This document shows positions 44,692 to 57,196 of a DNA stretch of 64,000 bases, in pieces. Source of the DNA: Manihot esculenta (lineage: Eukaryota > Streptophyta > Magnoliopsida > Malpighiales > Euphorbiaceae). The notes beneath the pieces were generated by a model. That model was not told the DNA's origin and did not search any database. It saw nothing but the letters and a program-made list of their open reading frames with translations. Location: NCBI RefSeq assembly GCF_001659605.2, contig NC_035164.2, positions 14,994,295 through 15,058,294 of the forward strand, given 5' to 3'. A program made the translations under genes and the position numbers. Each line of letters opens with the position of its first letter. Position 1 is the first letter of the stretch.

Positions 44692-46050
44692 TAGGAAGAC
44701 TTTGGCAATTCAATGAAAGAGTATCACACTCGAAACTAGTATTCATTCTAGATGAATAGGAAGAATTACACCTTAACTCCATTATCACCTGCTAAAGTTT
44801 TTGAAGATCAAATAAAGTTGCAAAAAGCATCTGGGGCTTTGGGTAGTGAGGATATAAAAAAATGAGAAGAAAGAGGCCAAGAGTGAAAAAGAAAAGAATA
44901 AAACAAAAGGCCTAAAACTAAGTATCTATGCAAAAAGGAGAGAGATAAGCGTAGGAGAGAAAAGTTCAGGAAGTGAAAGGAATAAGAGCTTCTTTGCAAG
45001 AGAAAGAGATTTAAAAAAATGCCTACATAGGCCAAATGTCTTTAGTGATGATTAATTAGGTTCTAGGCCAAATGTCTTTAGTGATGATTAATTAGGTTCC
45101 AAGAGAATTTATTTTCTAAGACTGACCTTAATCCAAATCTTCCTAGTGCTTTTGAGTCTCTTTTCTAGGAATTTGAATATGTGTTTCCTGAAAAGATGCC
45201 TGCAAGATTACCACCACTGCAAGGTATAAAACATCAAATCGACTTCATACTAGGAGCTAACATTCTGAATTGTCCTACCTACCGAAGCTATCTTGAGGAA
45301 ACAAAAGAACTTCAACGGAAATTTGAGGAATTATTTGTGAAGGGGCTAAGAGAGAGCATGAGCCTATGTGCAATTCCAATACTACTCATTTCAAAGAAAG
45401 ATGGAATTTGGAGGATGTGTGTGTTAACTATAGAGTAATAAATAAAATCACTGTAAAGTATAGACATCCCATTTATAGGTTGGATGACATATTGGATGAG
45501 TTGTATGGATCTTTCATATTTACTAAGATTAATCTAAAAAGTGGTTACCATCAAATTAGAATGAAACCAGGTGATAAATAGAAAACTTCTTTTAAAATAA
45601 AATATGGTTTGTATGAATGGGTTATTATGCCTTTTAGACTAACTAATGCCCCTAGTACTGTCATGAGACTTATGAATCATGTTTTGTGAGACTTTTTAGG
45701 GAAATTTGTTATTTTCTATTTTGATGACATTTTGATTTATAACAAATCCCTAGATGAGCATATAATTCATGTTTAATTAGTCTTATATATGCTTTAAAAG
45801 GAGCAATTATTTGCTAACCTTAAAAAGTAGACTTTTTGTATGGATAAAGTTATCTTTTTAGATTTTATAGTTAACAAGAAATGAGTGGAAGTTGATGAAA
45901 AGAAGGTGAAAGCTATTCAATAGTGGTTGATGCCTAAGACAATATCTGAAGTAAGAAGCTTTCATGGTTTAGCCAACTTTTATAAAAGGTTCGTATAAGA
46001 TTCCTCTTCCATTATCACGCTATTAAACAAGGATATAAAGAAGGAAGTAG
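44692..46050 (+). pseudogene. E0b, 3' half: protease end and reverse transcriptase remnant
   Basis: It resumes the frame cut at 8058 (RLWQFNERVSH). After a gap it gives [71 protein letters not shown] and the catalytic YFDDILIY near 45719-45742. The last recognisable motif is VEVDEKKVKAIQ followed by VRSFHGLANFYKRFV. Several stops and frameshifts. RNase H and integrase are not seen; similarity fades just before the hAT-like element. A 36-bp tandem duplication sits at 45029-45100. Confidence 0.82.
45029..45100 (+). repeat. 36-bp tandem duplication
   Basis: Two copies of a unit beginning AGGCCAAATGTCTTTAGTGA, differing at the last base, inside the E0b remnant. Confidence 0.93.
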
Positions 46051-46086
46051 GGTTTCGCATCACCCTAATTTTCAGACAGTCAGCAT

Positions 46087-47113
46087 CACTGACGGACCCA
46101 TGTTTGGGCCATGGCCCCTTTGAAAATTTTTTAAATTACCTTGGGATACTTAGGTAACTTTTTTTTTTAAATTATTATTAAGTCTCTAAATTTTAAAAAA
46201 ATTCATTACTTCATCCCTATTTGAAATTTACACAATTAAAATATTTTTTTATTCTATAAAATCAAATTCTTTAATCATTTTGTCAAAAAATCCATCAACC
46301 TATCTTGAATATTTATATAATTTAATTCTATAATTTTAACTATACATATTATTTAATATACTTAAGTTTAAGTGTTCATACTATTTAGTTTTTTATGACA
46401 AGGGTAATAATTTTTTGATAAATTATTAAATAATTTAATTTTATAAAATAAAGAGACATTTTATTCGAGCGATTTTAATATAGAGACAAACTAGCTAGTT
46501 AAGTTTTTTAAAATTCAGAAACTTAATAATAATTCTCTTATAAAGAAAAATTGCAATTTCAAATACCATTTTTGCAGTATCACCTTATTTCTGTATTTTC
46601 TTTCAATCCAAAAAATTTATTTTTAATCTTCAAGATTTCAACTTCAAGTATCCTATTTATTTTTGTCTTTTTAAAGTATTTACAAGATAAGTTATTTATT
46701 TATTATTTTATTTTATTTTATATAATATTTTTTATTAAGAAGCTATAGTTATATTTATTTTATGTTAGACTATTTAAATAAATAGAAATAAATTTTAAAA
46801 TTTTAAAGTAAAAAAATGAGTTTAATAAATTATGTGCTAAATTTTTTATTTTTTTTAAAAGATCACAAATATTGGCAAAATCAAATAGTATTGATATGGT
46901 TAATAAGTTAAACTACTCAAAAAATTGTTAAAAAAATCTAAAGTGCACAAATTGATTTAATTTGCAACATTTTTTTGTTACTTTGAATTTATTGTGAGAA
47001 CCTTGTCTTTAATATTTATATAGATAAAATTTTTCTGAAATGAGTGAAATTAAAAGTCTTGTTGAAAAGATAAAATTGGCCTCCTTAACTTCAATTTTGT
47101 GAATCCGTCACTG
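46087..47113. mobile_element. Non-autonomous hAT-like DNA transposon
   Basis: 1027 bp, AT-rich, no coding capacity. The left end CACTGACGGACCCA and the inverted right end CAGTGACGGATTCA form a short imperfect terminal inverted repeat like plant hAT ends. The flanks GTCAGCAT and CTCAACAT match at 6 of 8 bases, fitting an aged 8-bp duplication. GGGCCATGGCCC just inside the left end is typical of this kind of plant element. Confidence 0.65.
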
Positions 47114-47191
47114 CTCAACATCATCCTTATCCTCCTTATCCGAAATACAATCTTCAAAACGGAAACTATCTTCTATGTTGATGCGAGCACG

Positions 47192-47196
47192 GGAAT
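47192..47196. repeat. Target-site duplication of S2, left copy
   Basis: GGAAT, repeated at 49345-49349. Confidence 0.92.
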
Positions 47197-49344
47197 TGTA
47201 ATACCCGGCTAGACTCCGGCATCAGAATTCATATTTTCCGGTGGAATCTCGAATGTCGGAAACCTCTAGAAGGATAAAATATATTTTTCTAAAATGTTTT
47301 CATGTGTTTTAAGGTTTTAAGTAAGAAAGAAATTGAGTTTTTGAAAGAAAAGTGCCTTGGAAGGAAATCCAGGTTCGGCCGCCGAACATTGGTGACTTTA
47401 GGGAGCACCTTTGGCCCCCGAAGGTGGTCTGGCCAGCCACCTATAAAAGGCTCCATGTCCGAAAATGGGCGAGTTTTCTTCTCCATTTTCGGGCAAAGGG
47501 AGTCCATGCCCTTCCATGGTTAGTTTTGATGATTTCCTTCAAATCATTCATGTTTTTGACAAGTTTTAACTTGGTTTTGAAGATTTTGAGCTAAAAATCA
47601 AGTTTTGAAGCTTGGAGACCCTGGAGCTCGATTTCTCCCATCTCCGAGTTTGGATCGTCTCCCTCTCGTTTTTCAAGAGGTAAGAGTAGATCCTACCCTT
47701 CTTTTTATGATTTTAGTAAGTTTTGAGGGGTTCGAAGGGTGTTGGATGCATGATTAGCTTAGTTGTAAAAGGTTAGGGTTTATGTGAGTTAATTGATGCA
47801 AAGTATATTTATTGTTTGTTAAAATGTAATGTTGTTGGGGTATAGGCTAGTTTTAAACCCCTAAATGCTTAGGAGTGTGTTTATGCATGTTTTTACATGG
47901 TTTGGTTTGAGTTTGGAGGATTTGGGAGGCAAATTGTGCATGAAAGGCTGAGTTCTGCCATTTTGGAAGAACTCAGGTTCGGCAGCCGAAGCCATGTTCG
48001 GCCGCCGAACCTGCCTGTGGTGGCATGTTTTGGCCGCCTAAACTCGTCCCCGAAAGTTGGACTTTTGGCTCTGGAGGGGAGTTTCGGCCGTCGAAGGTGC
48101 ATGAGTTTCGGATCTGGAAGGGACTTTCGGCCGCCGAAGGTGCCGCCGAAGGTGCATGGCTTTCGGATCTGAAAGGGAGTTCGGCCACCGAAGGTGCCGC
48201 CGAAAGTGCCCTGTTCAGCCTTTCTTTGCATATTTTCTATGAATGTTCTGTGGTGCTTTAGGGGGTTTCTGGGGAGATGTTTAGAGTCATATTAGTGTTT
48301 GTTTGGTCCCTCATTTGAGCCCACCCGTGTAGGTTCGGACCCGAGGAACCGAGGACCCCAGCAGTGAGATAGCTGCTTTAGAGTCTTTCCAGAGTCAGCC
48401 TGAGGTGAGTAGAATAGATCTTTATATTTCAAAGTAAATAAATTTTGAGCATGTTCATGCATCATGAATGCCATGTTATATACTAGGTTGCTTGCATTAG
48501 AATTCACGAATATGATGCATTGCATTAATTATTGTTGATGTGGATGGATGTTGGATGATCCATTAGTCCTCGATATGATATGATATGATATGATATGATA
48601 TGGTATGGTATAGAAGTCCAGGTCGAGGCCCATTCTACGCCCATGGCACATTGGAATGTTATGTATGTTATATTATGATAAGAGAAAGTCCAGGTCGAGG
48701 CCCATTCTACGCCCCTGGCACCATTGGAATGTGTAGAGGACTATTGGTGATAAGTCCATCCTTGATGTGAATTGTTTGTAATGTGATGCATTTCATGAAA
48801 GCATATGTTTTAAAATACTGTTTCACTATTCTGCTCACTGGGCTCTAGTAGCTCACCCCTTTCCCTTAACCCCCAGGTTTGCAGGTTCGGGATAGACCAG
48901 GAGATCAGCAAGAGTAAAGGCATAGTGTATGTAATAGTTAGTTGTGGACATGAAAGATATTGTAATGTATTGTAAAGTATTGTATAAATTTGTATTGAGG
49001 ATTAGTATTGTGCTTGGCCCTAATGTATGAGAATCCCTTTTGATACATGATCTTTATATAATGCTTTACTAATGTTAAGAAATGTTAGACCAAGCTTGAT
49101 ATATGATATGATGTCCCACTAGAGCATTTGATGATGGCTCTTGTGTGGGGTTTATGTTATGATTATGATGCATGCACAGGTCAAGTTTGGTGAATGAAAA
49201 AGTTTAAAATTTTTATGTAAATGTATGATCATGTATGGGATTATCAGGTATAACAGGTTGTATGTTAGGCTTGCTATGGGTCCTGGCGACCTTAAGTCGA
49301 TCTGGATCCTAGTGCCGGTAGCGGTCCGATTTCGGGTCGTTACA
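47197..49344 (+). mobile_element. Solo LTR S2 (Tekay-like), plus orientation
   Basis: 2148 bp, ends TGTAATACCC...GGGTCGTTACA, flanked by GGAAT. TATA box at 47442-47448; donors CAAGAG|GTAAGAG near 47679 and CTGAG|GTGAGTAG at 48405; palindrome clusters 47370-47430 and 47975-48210; minisatellite CCAGGTCGAGGCCCATTCTA at about 48615-48725 next to a (GATAT)n tract (48571-48600). No internal region remains. Confidence 0.93.
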
Positions 49345-49349
49345 GGAAT

Positions 49350-49952
49350 GGCAAGGATTTTTAACAATAAGTTGTGGATCACAGTTTTCACATCTTTTAA
49401 AGATTCAATATGAGAAGTTCCAAATTATGAGGAATCAAGAAAAATTTAATTTATTTATGCTAGATACTACTTTTGGAAGACAAGAAAAGGAAATGAGCTT
49501 ATTTTCTTAAAATTCGTGAGTCCAGTTTCAACCATTATTAATTCACATTTAGAAGCTCATATATGAGATATTTTAGTATATTTTGATGACTTTTATGATC
49601 CTATATGGATTAAGAGTCAAATTGACATAATTGAATAATAAAATGCTCCAATATGAAGAAGGATTTTAGCTTACTAAAAGGATTGACGAATTTTCAGTCC
49701 TAAATCAAGTAGAAATCTTTCAATATTTCATTATTCTTTTAAAAGTGGCGATTATAGAATGAAGTAGATTTTTATTTGTATTCTAATTAGGTTATAATTC
49801 ATTATTATTATCTTTTTATTAGTAGGATCAAATTTAGTTTTCTTTTTTCAAATAAGAATATCTTATATATTCCTACTTCAACTAGTATTTATTTTATTTT
49901 CATATTTCGATTAGGAGATATTTGACTATAAATAACCTTTATTTTATATATA
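49350..49952. other. AT-rich sequence with no recognised gene
   Basis: Nothing supportable. Together with 47122-47196 it forms one stretch into which S2 inserted. I see no protein similarity. Confidence 0.4.
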
Positions 49953-51639
49953 AGTCACTATGATAATTTAAACCTTTTGTGGAGATAAAAATTGTCACTA
50001 AATATGTCAAATCGCTATTAAAATATATTAGCGTCGAAAGTGAAATTCGCCACACGTTCGCCATAGAAAATGGCATGCTAAAAGTTTTAGTGGAGATATG
50101 TTCTGTTGCTACAAAATACTTCCTTTTATGGCGAAACTTTGAAGCGCCACACTAAACCTAATTACATTCTTTTGTGACGAAAATGCACAACCCCACAACT
50201 AAATGTAATGTTTTTGTGGCGTTGGGTTTTCCCCACTGATAGTAATAAAGTTGCCACTAAAAGTATAAATTAGGAAAATATAGTAAATTTTAGTGGCAAT
50301 TTTATGTGCCACAAATGATTGATGCAATACTTAAGTCCACCACTAAAACTTTTAGCATTAGTGACAAATTACTTCCCCAATAATAATAAAAAATTTCACC
50401 ATTTAAATTTAATTAATAAAAAAATATAGTTTTAGGAGTGATTTTTACACCAAAAAATATTTTTATTAGTGTTATATAAGAGGTGAAAATTACGTTGTAT
50501 AAGTCTTTATTATAACACATATTCATTTTCTTTTTTTTTTTAAAAAAAATGACACATTTATTTTCATAATTCAAGTTTATAACTACTCCCATTTTTATAA
50601 GATGATATAATTCTCAAAGATAAGAAGGTGAAAAATTATGTTATGAAAAATAAATAAATGATTAAAGATGATAATAGCTTCATTATCTTATAGTGTTTAA
50701 ATATATGATGTGTTTATTCAAGTATAAAGAACTCCAAATATAATATTACGTATAATTAAAACAATTTAAAAGCATCAATATACATAAAATTACCAAAACT
50801 TCATCATAATCCATTATGATATTTGTTAAGCCTGTCCTTGATTTGCTAATGATCTTCTTCTTCCTTCTCAATAAAAATAAAACTATAATTAAAGTCAGAT
50901 TTCATAAATATTTAAATTAAAAGAAACAAACACTATAAAAATACCATTTCAAAAAAAAACACTATAAAAATAATGATATTAATTTAATATCATATTGTAA
51001 TAAAGAGTTGATCATAAAAAATATTAACCTTCATATATCGTGCTTGACAGGGAGCTGCTACTAGCAAATGCAAGAAGTATATTTTCAATAATATCTAGAT
51101 GTTGAATATTTGAAGTCTTTCAACTTCAAAATGGCCTTCGCTTTACAAAATAATTTATTTTTAATTAATCAATTATTAATGCAAAGAAGTTACATATTCA
51201 AAAGAATTATTAATACAAGTAATTCAAATTTTATAGATGGTAAGAGTAATTCATGGTTTTCTATATATAAAAAAAAAATCTAACTTACCAACAACAAAAG
51301 CAAAACGATTCATTAAATATACACTAGAAGAATTTTGATTTTTTACAACTAAGTAATTTATCATCATAAATATGAAAATTGTAACAACTTTATTATTATT
51401 ATAAAATATACTTGTCACTTAGTTTATCACAGCAAACTCATCCTCTTAAATATATTATTGTAAAAAATTATTTAATCACTGCAATTTAATTTTTTATTAT
51501 GATAATAATAATCGATGACTTTAAAGTATTTTGTTTTGATAAATTATTTGTAATAATAATTAAGTAATTTTTCTCACTACATGTAAATTATTTTTGCAAT
51601 TTTTTTATATTTAAGGACAAATAATAAATTTTATTGTGA

Positions 51640-52240
51640 GGAAATTAACTATTGTGACAATATTTTTTTTGTTATAATTGTTGAACAGTGACTAAAGTAA
51701 CTTCTAACATTTTTAATCGTGATAAAAGTTTGTCATATTTCTTATCATGTGAACATTAATTTTATCAATATTATTAAAATAGTGATGAAATTTTTATTTG
51801 TCATAAATCTAATAATGACTATATTTATATTCTTAAAAGTATTAAACGGTGACTTTTAATAGTGAGAAATTTTTATTTATCATAATTCTCATTCTCATAG
51901 TGACGATATTTATTTTATCAAAATTGTTAAATAATGACTAAATTATGTTTTTACTTTTAATAGTGATGGATTTTTATTTATCATAAATTTAATATTGACC
52001 TTATTTATTTTGTCAAATGTATTAAATAATGACTGTTAAAAATTTCAGAGTTTTTAATAGTAAACATTTTATTTATCATAGTTCTCATAGTCACAATATT
52101 TATTTTGTTAAAATTGTTAAATGGTGACTTAAAATTCACTCTAATAGTGATAATATTTATTTTATCAAAATTATTAAATTGTGACTAAATTTTTTTTTTC
52201 CACTTTTTGATAGTGACAAAAGTTTATCTATCATAACTCT
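51640..52240. repeat. Diverged tandem array inside the CACTA element
   Basis: The words AATAGTGA, TTTTTATTTATCATAA and TATTTTATCAAAATTGTTAA recur in order many times. Spacing is irregular because of small indels, so I give no exact period. Confidence 0.7.
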
Positions 52241-53379
52241 TGAAAATAGATAAGAATTTTAATTTTTTAATATTTTAGAGAAAATGGAAAAAATAGCTTC
52301 CCGATTATTTATCACTATCCCTCTATTTAAAATCAAAAATTTTATAAGAATTTAATTCAATTGAATCATTTTTTTTTCTTGCAAAATTCAAAATTTAGAA
52401 CTTTTTAACTTTAAAAATTTTCATTATGTTTAGAAATAAAATCATGAATGATTTTGTAATGATTCATTTAAATTTTTTATCGCAAAATCATTCATGCCAG
52501 GGAATTTTTCCCGATAATAACTTCATGGGTCAATACAGATTCACTAGTATTTAGACATGAATTGTACGGAAGCAAAGCATATGAAGGTGTTGAATGGGAC
52601 TACCTTGATCATATTTAGAAATGTATTTAGACATGAATTGTACCTTGATCATTCATGCCAAAAGATTAATCATGATTGAAATAATCATGTAAAGATTCAA
52701 GTATATCCTGTACAAGTCTTTATTGCTCTTTATCCTAAATTTATTTGAGTAATGGATTTTAACTATACAACATATGCCCAAGAAATTAATTGTATAACCT
52801 TAGCTAAATACAATGGAATTAATGGTAGAGATTTAGTATTAAAAACTTTTTATATACTAAAGAACTTATCATTAATTCAACTATTAAAGTAATAAATTAA
52901 TATATAGTTAGAACAAAGTATATGCTAATTTTATTTTTTTTAAAAATCTCATTAGACTGATAAAACCCATTGGGGACACATTCTGTCACACATCAGTTAA
53001 AATAGGATACAAATAGAATCAATTAGTTTAGAAGATAAAAACTACCAACCCCACCACATAAAATCCACACTTGAAGTAGATAGATAGAGATGAGAAGCTA
53101 TTTTCAATATATACAAAGCATGAAGTCTATATTTAAATTTCTATATGATTGGGGCTTTTATAAAAGATTTAAAATAGAACATAGAACATCTCTGTTATTA
53201 CCGTTGTAAATTATTTCATTCCCTTAAGTGATATGCAATGCTTTGACCTATATAAAAGAAAGCAAATGCAAAAAGAACTTTTTCCCATCAATCACGACAA
53301 ACATACTATTTCTCTTTTCATGGTTTTGAAAAAAAAAAATCAACCCATTATAACAAAATCTTCTACTAAATTGAAAAAT

Positions 53380-53830
53380 GCATGAATCAATGAATTGAAC
53401 TCATACCTTTTAAAAATCCTAGTGAAGACAATGAGGAGGATGAACTTCCTCACCTGTTCAAATAAAAAATTAACATTGATTGCATAGAAGTGAGGAGCAA
53501 TCCATGTCGAATTCGTTAGACTATGACTTCTTGTTCAATTGGCCCGCTATTTCCTGTTAGAATTTTGAAATATGACTTCCAACGTCTTTCTCTGAAATCA
53601 AAAAGATAATAATCAAAGCTCTCGCACATGCACAAATGAAGCTAACTTAATTGGGTTGAAGTTAAAGGAAGAAGCTTACATTATCCTCTGTAGAATTGGA
53701 GAACTAAAAGGCTGGATGTTAAAAATTAAAACTTTTAGCTTCACATATGATTTAGAAATCTACAACTGAAATCTTCTATTGGGTTAGAGATGAGAGATGA
53801 AGTGAGGGATGAAGGGTTAAGGAGATGACA
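53380..53830. other. Less AT-rich segment inside the CACTA element
   Basis: Composition shifts compared with its surroundings and several splice-like junctions (for example CTCACCTGTTCAAATAAA) occur. It could be the decayed first exons of the transposase, or captured host sequence. No frame is convincing. Confidence 0.25.
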
Positions 53831-54167
53831 GTTGAGAGAGAGTCATTGTGGATTGGAAAACAAAACAAGTACAGTAATTAATAAAAAAAAAATAAAGCTA
53901 TTAATTTTCTTATTTTTCTTTTGAACATAATAAAAAATTCTTATTTTATTTTAAATAAATAATTTTTTCCCACAAATTCTTAATGGCATACTCAATCTAG
54001 CGCCTTTCATTTACCTATAGTAGCGAATTATTTGTTTTCCCATAAAAACATCAACATTTGAGGCGTTAATTGCTATTGTTACCGTATCAAAATCTTATTT
54101 CACTTTTAGATGCATTTTTTTTTTCTACTAAAAATTTGCCACAAAAGAGTCGGTTGTTACAGTGAGT

Positions 54168-54533
54168 TAGAAAATTAAAATTTGATATTTTTTTCTATGA
54201 TGAAAATTTTTAATTGAACTTCGGTTCTTTTTCTATCATTTATAAAGTTAATTTTGTATGTTTATCAATGATTAGCAACTTATCAAGTATCTTTCCTTGT
54301 GATGTTCTAGTGTCAATTCTTTTTTATAATTTGATTGTCTTCGTTTACAGGTACAATTGTTGATTAGGGGTAGGATAGAGCAGCTCTTGAAAACTATTTT
54401 ATTCTCATTTTTTATCAAAGTTGTGTGACAGGATTCTTAGTTTCGGATTAATCTTGTATTCCACATCTTATCTCTTTGATGTTACCACCAAGGAAAGCTT
54501 GCTTGAATGAGAATCTCCTTTTATCTTCCACCC
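54168..54533. other. Flank with an inverted fragment of E6 LTR
   Basis: No gene. The stretch from about 54405 to 54470 (TATCAAAGTTGTGTGACAGG) is an inverted copy of the E6 LTR edge at 54534-54590 (CCTGTCACACAACTTGATAA), with about 65 bp between the arms. Confidence 0.55.
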
Positions 54534-54600
54534 TGATGTGGAACCTAGGATAAAAAATCCTGTCACACAACTTGATAAACAATAAAGCAAAGAAATCTTC

Positions 54601-54840
54601 TAGAGGGTTGCTCTACTACACCTTTAACCAACGAATGTGATTAGAAACATAGATAATAGAGCGATAGTTGCTCTACCACACCCTTAACTAACCAATGTGA
54701 TTAGAAACATTGATAATCAAGTGAAGATTGCTCTACTACACCCTTAACCAACCAATATGATTAGAAACATAAATAATCAAGTGAAAGTTGTTCTACTACA
54801 CTCCTAACCAACTAATGTGATTAGAAACATAGATAATCAA
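54601..54840. repeat. 60-bp minisatellite, four copies, in E6 3' LTR
   Basis: Four units of exactly 60 bp containing CCAATGTGATTAGAAACATA and GATAATCAAGTGAA. The right block has three units (about 55863-56042) and one more after the duplication point (about 56490-56560). Confidence 0.93.
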
Positions 54841-55769
54841 GTGATTACAGTTTCGAGAATGTCATAAGAAATTTTTGATAAGTTAACTAAGCATGGAAGA
54901 TATCCATATTAGAATGCCACAAGGTTAAACCTTGATAAGTTGCTAAATAATAGAGAAGAACCAAATATTATTCAAAAAATCATCTTTATTCATTGGCCTC
55001 CTGTGGCTGCCACCTTCAGAGTGTTTTTATAGCCTTCAAACCCTAATTCTATTGTAGCAATGTGTAATTACAATATAGGAAGGGTATCTAGTCAAATAGT
55101 CAAACCTGGATTACATTAAAGATCATTTTCCTAAATTATCTTAGAGAAATATCCTTCTAAATGGGCTACACGAATTTAGCTTCAAATATAGGCTAAATTA
55201 ATTTAAAACAAATCCCACAAAATACTAAAATACCAAAATAATAAAACTGGCTTAAATACAATTTAGTCATACATGTATTACGCAATCTGAAATTGTGTTG
55301 CGCGTTCACATGTATTAAAAAGAGTGTGTCTTGTTTCCTTATTCTCCCATACTTTTATCATGATTTGAAGTTTTCTATTTTAAATTTTTGAAGCATCATA
55401 TTATTTCCTTGCTCGTTCTTCGAAAATATTCGTCCTCGAATCTTCAACCATAATGACAATAAAAGAATCGATATACATGGGATCTCTTTGAATTCAGTAT
55501 GACATTTCAAAAATGAAGCACTAAACTTTGACATCTCTCCCCTTTTTTTCTTTTTTTTTTTAAATCAAACAATTGAAATGATTTTTTTTTACTCTTTATT
55601 TTTAAATCTCACACAACTAAAATAAATTTTTTTTCTTTATTTTCTTTCCTTTTCTTTTTTGTAAGAGAAACTATAAGATAAACTAAAATAAAAAAAATTA
55701 ATAAGATAGACTAAAAAAAAACTTACGAAATAAATAAATATAGATAAATAGGAATTTATCTATCACCAT

Positions 55770-55781
55770 GCTCTAATACTA
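55770..55781 (-). promoter_or_regulatory. E6 primer-binding-site remnant
   Basis: The minus strand reads TAGTATTAGAGC, two changes from TGGTATCAGAGC, two bases from the block edge TGATGCGGAACC. Confidence 0.5.
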
Positions 55782-56041
55782 ACTGATGCGGAACCCAGGA
55801 TCAACCTTGTGATCAAAAACCTTGTCACACAACTTGATAAAGAACAAAGCAAAGAAATCTTCCAGAGGGTTGCTCTACTACACCCCTAACCAACGAATAT
55901 GATTAGAAACATAGATAATAGAGCGATACTTACTCTACCACACCTCTAACAAACTAATGTGATTATAAATATAGATAATCAAGCGAAGGTTGCTCTACTA
56001 TACCCCTAACCAACCAATGTGATTAGAAACATAGATAATCA

Positions 56042-57010
56042 AGCGATTCCAGCTTCGAGAATGCCACAAGAAATTCTTGATAAGTTAACTAAGCATGGAG
56101 GAGATTCATATTAAAATGCCACAAGATTAAATCTTGATAAGTTACTAAATAATGGAGAAGAATCAAATATTGCTCAAAAAATTATCTTTATTCATTAGCC
56201 TCCTGTGGCTGCCACCTTAAGAGTGTTTTTATAGTCTTCAAACCCTAATTCTATTGTAAGAAGATGTAATTACAATATAGGAAGGGTATCTAGTCAAATA
56301 GTCAAACCTGGATTACATTAAAGATCATTTTCCTAAATTATCTTGGAGAAATCTCCTTCCTAAATGGACTGTACGAATTTAGCTTCTAATATAGGCAAAA
56401 TTAATTTAAAATAAATCCCATAAAATATTAAAATACTAAAATAATAAAATTGAAATGCAATTTGGCCATACATGCATTACGCGATCTGAAACATAGATAA
56501 TCAAGCGAAAGTTACTCTGCTACACTCCTAACCAACCAATGTGATTAGAAACATAGATAATCAATAAATTCCAGTTTCGAAAACGTCACAAGAAATTCTT
56601 GATAAGTTAACTAAGCATGGAGGAGATCCATATTAGAAAGTTACAAGGTTAAACCTTGATAAGTTGCTAAATAATGGAGAAGAACCAAATATTGTTCCTA
56701 ACATCATCTTTATTTATTGGCCTCCTGTGGCTGCCACCTTAAGGGTGTTTTTATAGCCTTCAAACCGTAATTCTATCGTAGGAAGATGTAATTACAATAT
56801 AGGAAGAGTATCTAGTTAAATTGTCAAACCTAAATTATATTAAAAATCATTTTCCTAAATTATCTGAGAGAAATCTCCTTCCTAAATGGGCTGCACGAAT
56901 TTGACTTCTAATATAGGCCAAATTAATTTAAAATAAATTCCATAAAATACGAAAATACCAAAATAATACAACTAGCCTAAATGCAATTTGATCATACATG
57001 CATTACGCAA
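56042..57010. repeat. Tandem duplication of about 500 bp inside E6 5' LTR
   Basis: The sequence running from the end of the 60-bp repeats through the TATA region to GCATTACGCGATCTGAAA ends near 56488 and jumps back to CATAGATAATCAAGCG, then runs through the same course again to about 57010. GAAACAT is shared at the jump, consistent with a microhomology-mediated or unequal event. Confidence 0.75.
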
Positions 57011-57196
57011 TCTGAAATTTTTTTGCACGTTCACATGTATTGAAGAGAGTGTGTCTTGTTTCCTTATTCTCCCATACTTTTCAAATATAGCTCTCATCTC
57101 TTAAGTCTTGAATTGAGCGATAGTAACTTGATTTGTCATTATTTGAAATTTCTCATTTTAAATCTTTGAAGCATCATATTATTTTTTTTGCTCGTA

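Larger units (their letters stand above)
49956..54164. mobile_element. CACTA-type DNA transposon without transposase
   Basis: 4209 bp. The left end CACTATGATAATTTAAACC and the inverted right end CACTGTAACAACCGACTC both lead into CTTTTGTGG, giving an imperfect inverted repeat of about 27 bp. The 3-bp duplication AGT flanks both sides (49953-49955 and 54165-54167), the size produced by CACTA transposases. Subterminal sequence repeats words such as GCCACTAAA, GTCGC and TTTTGTGGCG in both orientations, as in this superfamily. No transposase frame exists, so the element is non-autonomous. Confidence 0.78.
54534..57196 (-). mobile_element. E6: collapsed LTR retrotransposon with tiny internal region
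   Basis: Two related blocks, 54534-55412 (3' LTR) and 55784-57196 (5' LTR with internal tandem duplication), flank about 370 bp of non-coding sequence. Minus orientation is supported by a degenerate primer site TAGTATTAGAGC (55770-55781) next to the right block, by TATAAAAA boxes on the minus strand (55024-55031, also near 56225 and 56747), and by the ATTCG-TCCT-CGAAT hairpin motif near 55428-55441 beside the left block, where E1-E5 carry theirs. No coding sequence remains and no clean terminal duplication was found. Confidence 0.6.

Noticed and set aside
46551..46748. Hydrophobic 65-codon frame as a membrane peptide
   Set aside because: AT-rich interior of the hAT-like element; no conservation or gene signals.
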